From Ryuthela nishihirai (taxonomy: Eukaryota > Arthropoda > Arachnida > Araneae > Heptathelidae): 64,000 bases of DNA. The position numbers and the translations under genes are program-made. Location of the stretch: the NCBI GenBank assembly GCA_038380435.1, contig JAWZYU010000004.1, positions 24,402,001 through 24,466,000 on the forward strand, in the 5' to 3' direction. The notes under the pieces were generated by a model. It made no database searches, was not told the origin of the DNA, and was given only the letters and a program-made list of their open reading frames with translations. Below, one piece after another: positions 56,898-64,000 of this stretch; position 1 is the first letter of the stretch, and every line of letters starts with the position of its first letter.

Positions 56898-57637
56898 TAT
56901 TGGGTTGTCTTACTTTTGAGAGGGTCGATAGGACGCCAGGCTCGTAATCTGTAGTTCTCAGGTTAGAGTCCCAGCTGGGTCAGCATTGAGACTTATCTCC
57001 GCAAAACTCCTTGCCCACGGTCAGTAGAGGACACCGATGGGCTTTGAAAGGTCGTCGTCCGTCAAATGGGATGTTAAACCGTGGTCATGTGTGCGGGAGA
57101 GCCATACCCTGTGCACGTTAAAGAACACACTGGATGGCCTTGACGGGAGGCTACCATCTGTCTCCCAACAGCTGTTCCAGTGGGTCCCCTCCCCAAACCT
57201 TCTCTGAGCCTTCGGGGCCCTTGTGACCTGGCCATTTAGCCCATTGTGTGCAAAACAGTGCCGCTCAGAGGTAAAACAACCCAACCCTAATCTTACTTTT
57301 GAGTGGTACTAATGTGCATACAATGGTACTAAATGGCCAGGTCGCAAGAGGCCACATAAGTTTGAAGTAAGATATACTGGACAGCTGGAAGCTTCCCGTC
57401 AAGGCCATCCAGTGTATTCTTTAACATGCAGTCTCCTGCACACGCAGCCACCGCTTTACCTCCCATCCTACGAACGGCAGCCTTTCCAGCCAATCGGAAT
57501 TTCTTTTAAGGTAGGATTCAAAATTTTTTAGGGTAGGATTTAAGTGGAGATCCCAATGCTGGCACAATTTGGACTTTAACATGGAAACTGCAGATTATCA
57601 TCTCAGCCGTTACCGACTGAGCCAATCCTCACTACCA
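56898..57637 (-). mobile_element. Old SINE A split by a younger SINE A
   Basis: The minus-strand tail (TTGGGTTGTCTTACTTTTGAG) lies before the insert. After it come AATGGCCAGGTCGC, CTTCCCGTCAAGGCCATCCA and a worn head up to TGAGCCAATCC. Confidence 0.85.
56921..57290 (+). mobile_element. Young SINE A inserted in an old SINE A
   Basis: Starts inside box A (AGGGTCGATAGGACGCCAGG) and is otherwise complete with an AACAACCCAACCC tail. TCTTACTTTTGAG at 56908-56920 and 57291-57303 is a 13-bp target duplication of the older copy. Confidence 0.94.
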
Positions 57638-57796
57638 CATAATGGAAATTTGTATAACAAAAAAAAAATCGGTGGCGTAGTTTAAGCGAAGCTACGCTTC
57701 TACACTAGACGTTGTGGTATTATAGAGCAAACATGGCTAGCTTTAAAATTTATCCGCTTCAAACGACTGCCACCCCTCCCAACACTGCGATAAAAA

Positions 57797-57836
57797 TTCT
57801 GGTTGGACCTCCGTAGCCCATGCATGAGGATTTTGT
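57797..57836 (+). mobile_element. RTE-like LINE 3' terminal scrap
   Basis: TGGTTGGACCTCCGTAGCCC then ATGCATGAGGA matches the RTE 3' end, without a long GAT tail. Confidence 0.65.
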
Positions 57837-57881
57837 ATGTATGTAAATCGAAAGCAATAAAAAGGATTACAATATTAATAG

Positions 57882-58088
57882 CAGTCTCGGATCTAGAAAA
57901 AAAGGGGGAGGGGGTCCAACAGACTATTGTAGTGCAATATTTCCCCCTTCGTTTTAAAGGTTTTTAAAACGCTTCTTGAAAAAATAAATTTGTGCATATT
58001 TCACACGCATAATATTTTTGGCCTCCATACCCTAACTAACATTTTAAAGGGGGAGCATGGTCACCTTTGCCCCCTAGATCCGGCCCTG
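57882..58088. mobile_element. MITE with CAG..GGATCTAG ends (copy 2)
   Basis: CAGTCTCGGATCTAG at the left and CTAGATCCGGCCCTG at the right are inverted repeats; G-rich tracts lie just inside. Interior shared with 28322-28519. No clear target duplication. Non-coding. Confidence 0.8.
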
Positions 58089-58664
58089 ATCAATTATCTT
58101 TATTAATCGATTAACATTAATTCTTCATAATTCACGAAAAGAACTATTTTTCGAGCTTTCATGCTTGCGAAATTTTGCTGCTTTAAATTATTTGTCGTCA
58201 AAGAATCCTTTGCTATCAAGTCCTCTGCTAATGGGAGAATAGCTCCAGCTGTTGCCAAGAAATTTAACAACAGTTGCGAAGTATGGTGATGTTGAGAAAG
58301 AATTGTGGCCTAGTTTACTTCATCATGGTCATAGGGACAACGCACTGTGTCATACAGAGCCCTTGGCCAGATTCACTTTCTCAACTGTAGGGGAAGAATA
58401 GGAGAATTAGTGCGTCTTTTTGGCAGCAGTTCGTCCATTTGTGCTATTGAGATTTCTTAACAAGGACAGACATTTAAACAAGTTACAACGTTGGCAGCAG
58501 AATGTCTAATAGCTTTTTCAAGGAAGACTTATATTCTCGCTTTTAATTCACATCTAATATCTAAGAAATATCTCGAATTTTGCTCACATTCAGGGATTAA
58601 CGTTATCGCCATGTATATATTTCAGATTATCTACAGAGATAAAGGTTGTGTTGACTATAGAGTG

Positions 58665-58925
58665 GCTGCCCCTTTAAATACACACAATGTGCTAAGTGGC
58701 CAGGTCACTAAGACCCCATGGACTCGGAAAGTTGGGGAAAGTAATTCACTGGATTGCTCTTAGGAGACATGAAATCCTCGTCAAGGCAACCCAGAATGTT
58801 CTTTATCATACACATTGTATTTTTTCCAGCATATGGCAACACAGATTAACATACAGACAACAGCTCTTTCAAATCCATTTGCATTCCTTTACTTCCTGAG
58901 GGCAGAATGGGATTTAACGGTGAAA
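58665..58925 (-). mobile_element. SINE A, strongly diverged
   Basis: GTGGCCAGGTCACTAAGACC, GATTGCTCTTAGGAGACATG and CTCGTCAAGGCAACCCAG preserve the family order. Confidence 0.75.
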
Positions 58926-59592
58926 ACACAGGCAGAGAATTAGGACTTGTTCCCATTGAAAACTGGAGAATGCAAAACTAATATTAGCTATTGCTAGTGA
59001 TGGTCAGTCTTTAGTCCTGTCATTCCTACCAGTGCCCAAGAAAGTAACGATGACCAAACCCAAACATTTACCCATAAACATTATTTTCTGTTGTTATTTG
59101 CGACCGTATCTTAACGTGTTTAAACTTGTACACACTGATCTGTTCCCTTGAAGTCACCGTGTTGCCACTAATCATGTATTAACTAGTACGAAAAACTAAT
59201 TGCTGGCGATGGTAGTCCATGAATTAAATGATTCAACATGGCAGAAGTGGCCCAGTAGTCAGATTGCCTAACTATTAACACATATGTCAGCATATTAAGA
59301 ATACAGTAAAACTTCTATAATTCGATTCTTGGAACAGGAAATCATTGTTACCTGTAGAACACCAGACTTGGTAGAACAAAAAGAAAAAACACCATATTAC
59401 AATGGCAATTCATCATTAATGCAGGCATAAGAACGCAGTACATCCATCTGCTATTTTAGGAACTTTTAAACGCTTTTAAGGAACCCATTTTTTCCTTGTT
59501 AAAATTATACACATTAGTGTAATCCAGCCGATGGCTCAGTCGAACTGGTTGTTAAAATATTAACATGAGGAACAGTTAATGCTGAATATATA
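58926..59592. other. No secure feature
   Basis: ACAGTAAAACTTCTATAATT near 59301 resembles a pogo/Tigger-type terminus, but no partner end was found. Confidence 0.35.
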
Positions 59593-60835
59593 CACAGAAG
59601 AACCAAAACATTATGACCACCTTCCTAATATGATGTTTGTCCTCCACGTGCCACCAAAACAGCTCTTACCCGGCAAGGCATGTAAGCTACAAGATTTCTA
59701 AAGGTGTCTTGTGGTATCTGGTATTAACATATTACCAGCAGATCCTTTAACTCTTGTAAGTTACGTGGTTGAGCCATCACAATTGGATATGATGTTCCAA
59801 CACAAACTACAGATGCTCCATTGGATTGATGTCTGGGGAATTTGGAGGCTAGGGCAATACCTGGAAGTCTTTCTCATGTTCCGCAAACCATTTTCTAACC
59901 ATCTGGGCAGTGTGGCAATGGTGCATTATCCTGCTGAAAGAAGTCACTACTAGAAGGATATACTATTGCCACAAAAGGATGTACCTGGTTTGCAATGATG
60001 TTTAGGTACGTGGTAGACTTTGTAGGTTCCTGCACATGAATGACTGGACCCAGGGTTTCCCCAGAAGAACATTTCCCAAAGCACTGCACTTCCTCCACCA
60101 GCTTGTTTTCATCCTACTGTGCATCCTGGTACCAACACTTTGAATGATGTACATGTACCTGGCAGTCCACATGGTGTAATGATGCACACGTACCTGGCCG
60201 TCCATATGGTGCAACAAGAAACGAGATTCATCGGACCAGATGACCTTCTTACAATCATTTAAGGTCCAGTTTTAGTGCTCACGTATCCATTGTAGGCACT
60301 TTGGTGGTAAACTGAGGTTAGCATGGGCACTCGGAGCGGCCTGTGGCTATGCAGCCCCATTTTAAGCAGGATTTGATGTACTGTGTATTGCGACACATTA
60401 CTCCCGTCACCAGCATTCAAATTATGGGCGAGTATCCCTTCTGTTGGTTGTACCATATGGGATAACCTTTGCTCACCTATAGGATTGATGAGCCGTTGTC
60501 AGCCCACACCTTGCCAGCGATTTCCAGCAATATTTTGTTCATGGTTTCTCTCCTCGGACCACTTTTTGAAGGTACCACAACTGTGAGCACCCCACAAGCC
60601 TCGCTGTCTTGGAAATGCTCTGACCCAGTAGACTGGTCATTATAATTTGGCCTTTTGTGAAACTCACTTAAGTCCACTGTCTCTCCCATCTGAAGAACAA
60701 GAATATCATTGATTAACAGAGCTCATAATCGGGTGTTATTTATAGTTTCATGACCTTCACACGCGCCGTCGTTTACCTGCAGTTGCTTCGATTTGCATAA
60801 AGACGCACAGGTCATAATGTTTTGGTTCTTCGGTG
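59593..60835 (-). mobile_element. Tc1-like transposon 4, transposase decayed
   Basis: Ends CACAGAAGAACCAAAACATT / (inverted) CACCGAAGAACCAAAACATT with TA on both flanks (59591-59592, 60836-60837). On the minus strand a transposase is traceable: VDLSEFHKRPNYNDQ near the start, VSQYTVHQILLKMGLHSHRP (second helix-turn-helix), and later LNIIANQVHPFVA and FFQQDNAPLPH. Frameshifts interrupt it between about 59900 and 60700. Confidence 0.92.
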
Positions 60836-61094
60836 TATAGTTAATAAAGAAAACCGCGTCGTTTTTTCTTTTAGAGTCGTAATTTTTTTTTCATCTCTTA
60901 AAAATGAGATTTCACTTTGTTGTACATTGAAAAATATAACAATTATAAGAGAATCGGTTGCTAATAAATTGGGATGACACCACCCACTACATAGGTGAGG
61001 CTGAAATCCCGTTAAAAAACGTTGTGGCATTATAGTTTACCTTCAATGTTGAGTATAATATTTGTTCTTAACGATAGATGTTTTGCAATTTATA

Positions 61095-61790
61095 CTGTGC
61101 TGCCAAAATATTAGAAACCTTATTTAGTATAGCACCTCCACGCACCTTCAGAACAGCTTGAATTCCGTGTGACTTAGACTCAACAAGTGTTTGGAAGGTA
61201 TGTGGTGTGATGTGAAGCTATTCCTTTCAGAATGCAGCATGTTCTGTAGTTCCGTCAGGGTACAGTGCAGGGGAATGCATGCCTGAATACCATGTTCCAC
61301 TACATCCTACAAATTCCATTGAGATTTAGATCACGCGAATTGGGTAGTCAGGGAACTGAATTCTCTATCATGTTCCTTAAACCACTTGGACAAATTTCAT
61401 TAGATGCAATGTTGCATTTTCGTCATGTTGAAATTGTCATTAGCCACCAGGGGAGAAATTAAACATAGTCAGTTATACGTAATTAGATACCTTGGTTAAA
61501 TATGCTGCTCCATTTCATGAACCCTTCAGTCATATTAGCAGACACAATCTGTGTCATCTAAGCATTTTCCCGAAACAAGATTCTTCTTCCAGCAACTAAA
61601 TTGTACAGTAAATACGACACGAGTGCTCCATTGCCTGATGCAGTTGATGCCATATTCTAATTCTGTTATCCGTACAAATATTGCACATAATAATTCGCCA
61701 ATCATGACCATTTTAGAGTCTATACATGTCTCTCCTGAACCTGAACTGCAGCCTCACCTCCCGATTTCTAGATGACCTTCAAGGTTTCCT
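61095..61790 (-). mobile_element. Tc1-like relic 5, one end only
   Basis: It opens CTGTGCTGCCAAAATATTAG after TA, a Tc1-style end. It then contains TCCATTGAGATTTAGATCACGC, similar in position and wording to element 4's CTCCATTGGATTGATGTCTG. The far end is not found and no transposase block is convincing. Confidence 0.55.
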
Positions 61791-61904
61791 AATAGTGGTA
61801 TTACGGTATTGTAAATATCAGAGTTCCCTGCACATGTTCGAGGTAATCTATAGGTTCTCTTAGGTTGAAGCGATTAGTTTCTTTGGTGCAGAGTTAAACT
61901 GTCC

Positions 61905-63058
61905 ATTTGGCTTTGCCTGACTCAGTAATGCCCTGTGGTCACTTCTGTAGTATTGGGACAACTAACACACAAGCTGTTGAAGCATCATATTTGGTTAGTG
62001 TGAGAATTGTTCAAACTGGGAAACCTCACACTATTGTTGTAACTTTAATTCTACCTGCAGCAAAAGATATTGTAACAATTCTTGGCCCAGTAGCAGCAAC
62101 AAAATTTAATGTTGTTTCTCTCAAACGACACCGTTTTTCGGAGAATTAATGAAATGACAGCTGAAAAGGAACATTAGTTCAGAATATAAAACACAGGTTT
62201 TTTGCAATTCAGATAGATGAAAGTACTGGTTTAGCAAATTTTGCGCAGTTCATGACTTACATATGATTTCAAAGAGAACAAGTCATAGATGAAGAATTTT
62301 TATTCTGCGAACCGCTTCCAAATAATCCCATCGCAGATGAAATTTTTAAGAAAAAAAAAACAATGAATTTTTCACATTCATGATATCAATTGGGAAAACT
62401 GCGTAAGTTCTGATGGCGTAGGTGTATGTTCTGATGGGGCACGTGCAATGACGGGCAGTGTGGTGGTGTTCATGCTAAAATTAAAGCAGTTGCTCCAGAT
62501 GCAAAGTTTACACATTGCAACATACATCGTGAAGCACTGGCCACAAAATCACTGCCAACGGAACTAAAGACTGTTAGACCAATCGGTAAAGATAGTAAAC
62601 TTTATTAAATACAGAGCAGGTAAAGATTGTAAATAGTCGTGAATTTAATAAAGTTTACTATTTTGTGTAATTAAACAGGTAGCGACCACAATAAGCTTCT
62701 TCTGCGTACAGAAGTTTGATGGTTATCAAGAGGAAAGCTTTTAACTTGACTCTGAGCTACGTTCAGAGGTACAGATCTTCCTAACACAATACAAATTTCA
62801 ACTCTTATTGTTTTACTAATGCACTCTAGTTAGGACGATTAGCATATTGGGCTGATATTTTTGGACGCCTGAACGACTGAATTCCAGCTTACAAGGTCTA
62901 AATATAACAGCTTTTACTATAACAGGCAAAATAAAGGCAGCTGTCACTAAACTCGAATACGTAATCAAGGATATAAGAAAGAACAAGATTGCTGCATTGC
63001 TCACATTAGAAGAATTTATCTCGGAAAATGAACTAACAGTGAATGAAATATTGCACTT
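61905..63058 (+). pseudogene. hAT transposase (ZBED5-like), decayed
   Basis: Plus-strand fragments in shifting frames: EASYLVSVRIVQTGKPHTIV, LILPAAKDIVTI, then QIDESTGLANFAQFM, IDEEFLFCEPLP, SDGARAMTG, IHREAL-like, VKIVNFIK and WLSRGKLL, in the order of ZBED5/GTF2IRD2-type hAT transposases. Many stops and frameshifts, and a small inverted duplication at 62592-62661, disrupt it. No terminal repeats were found. It belongs to a related but different lineage from the hAT at 12347, judged from wording. Confidence 0.8.
62592..62661. repeat. 19-bp perfect inverted repeat in hAT pseudogene
   Basis: ATAGTAAACTTTATTAAAT (62592-62610) and its exact reverse complement (62643-62661) around 32 bases, apparently a local inverted duplication of transposase sequence. 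Confidence 0.9.
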
Positions 63059-63236
63059 TTTTGCACACAATGGGCTAAATGGTCAGGTCACAAGGACCCC
63101 GAAGGCTCAGAGAAGGTTGCGGGAGGGGACTCACTGGAACGGCTGTTGGGAGACAGATGGTAGGCTCCCGTCAAGGCCGTCCAGCGTGTTCTTTAACGTG
63201 CACAGGGTATGGCTCTCCCGCACACGGGGCCACGGA
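63051..63236 (-). mobile_element. SINE A, truncated at both ends
   Basis: GCACTTTTTTGCACACAATG to CTCCCGCACACGGGGCCACG on the minus strand; high identity to young copies, no tail and no head. Confidence 0.9.
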
Positions 63237-64000
63237 TATTCGTAATATATATATATTTTTAGAAACTAATAGAATTAATATAATCATCATTTTCTGTACT
63301 TTTAAAACTTTGGAATATTAAAGGTAAATCATAATAATAAGCCGATTGTAAATACGTAATTGCTAGTCGTATCTTTCAATAATTTTATGTATATACAAAA
63401 GTTTTAAAAAGACCTTGCTCAGAAATTAACTTAAAATTCTCTATTGTTCAACACTGCCTATCTCTAAAAGGAAAAGCATCAGAGTGTGCTCCTAAAAACT
63501 TTAATATGCAAAGAGTTTGAAGGATAAACTTAAAATTTTTTGCTCAACGACAGGGAGTTTTAAGTTATTTTAAAGTTTTAACTGAAGAAAGAGCGAACTT
63601 AGATCAATGACATGAAGTTCTTTGAATATTACAGTATTTGTTTAATATTCAAAGAAGTTGTTTTTAAAAAATTAAAATGAAATAAACATAAACATTCACT
63701 ATACAACTTTGTAGATATATAAATATATACACACTAAAAAATAGCGATTTATATTATTCTTAATCCAGAACTTTAAAGATATGAATATTTAGGTCGAGCC
63801 GTTGTTCATTAATTAGAGCCACTGCAAATTTTTTCGATCAGCTTTTCTAAGGGTGGGGGGAGAGAACTGCACCCCCTGACGACGCCTATGGTTACCGAGG
63901 TTGATAGGCTTTTCTTTAAATATAGTATACAATCTTCAAACTCCATCAATGTTTAATAGCAAAAAAAATGTTTTTGTCATCAAATCGATTGGATTATTTT
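63237..64000. other. No gene; partial repeat near 63775-63895
   Basis: ATTTAGGTCGAGCC and a GCACCCCCTGACGACGCCTA terminus near 63868-63890 echo sequence at 49360-49500, perhaps ends of one MITE family. Otherwise AT-rich and featureless. Confidence 0.35.

Noticed and set aside
59301..59340. pogo/Tigger-type MITE
   Set aside because: Only one terminus is visible and no inverted partner or TA pair was found.

Overview
This is a window of an AT-rich eukaryotic nuclear genome, almost certainly an invertebrate animal. It has intron-bearing genes with GT/AG splice sites, two abundant tRNA-headed SINE families, RTE-like LINEs, and Tc1/mariner and hAT DNA transposons. An arthropod (perhaps chelicerate) is my guess from the repeat flavour, but nothing here proves the phylum. 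No bacterial-style operon, CRISPR array or functional tRNA/rRNA gene was found.

Layout. 0-6.4 kb: three head-to-tail, minus-strand fragments of one RTE-like LINE, interrupted by a SINE and by a palindromic element with two tRNA-like halves. 6.4-18.5 kb: hairpins, SINEs (one nested in another), small DNA-transposon derivatives, a near-complete hAT element (12347-15100) whose transposase is split by a SINE, and a decayed tandem array. 18.7-22.3 kb: the best RTE copy, whose long reading frame is broken by one stop codon. 22.5-23.1 kb: a foldback element carrying an RTE 3' end in its loop. 23.7 kb: a convincing terminal exon of an unidentified plus-strand gene, with a polyadenylation signal. 25.6-34.4 kb: two Tc1-like elements, a LINE ORF1 remnant, a 605-bp foldback element, and MITEs with nested SINEs. 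36.9-48.7 kb: the one clearly identifiable host gene, an SLC34 (type II) sodium/phosphate cotransporter on the minus strand. It is assembled here from five secure exons plus two candidate micro-exons, with phases that agree throughout. Its introns hold a Tc1-like element, a mariner and many SINEs. 50.6-64 kb: SINEs (including a tandem pair and a SINE inserted in an older antisense SINE), a 60-residue ORF of unknown nature, two Tc1-like relics and a second hAT transposase pseudogene.

The SLC34 protein would import phosphate with sodium across a plasma membrane; nothing else in the window visibly works with it. The rest is a stratified transposon record. Target-site duplications give relative ages: SINE A is younger than SINE B at 7.8 kb and younger than the hAT element at 12.3 kb, and SINE B is younger than the small hAT MITE at 33.5 kb. 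The most unusual content is a set of foldback (long inverted repeat) elements, especially the one built from two opposed tRNA-like sequences at 4182-4502 and its relic at 44048-44165.
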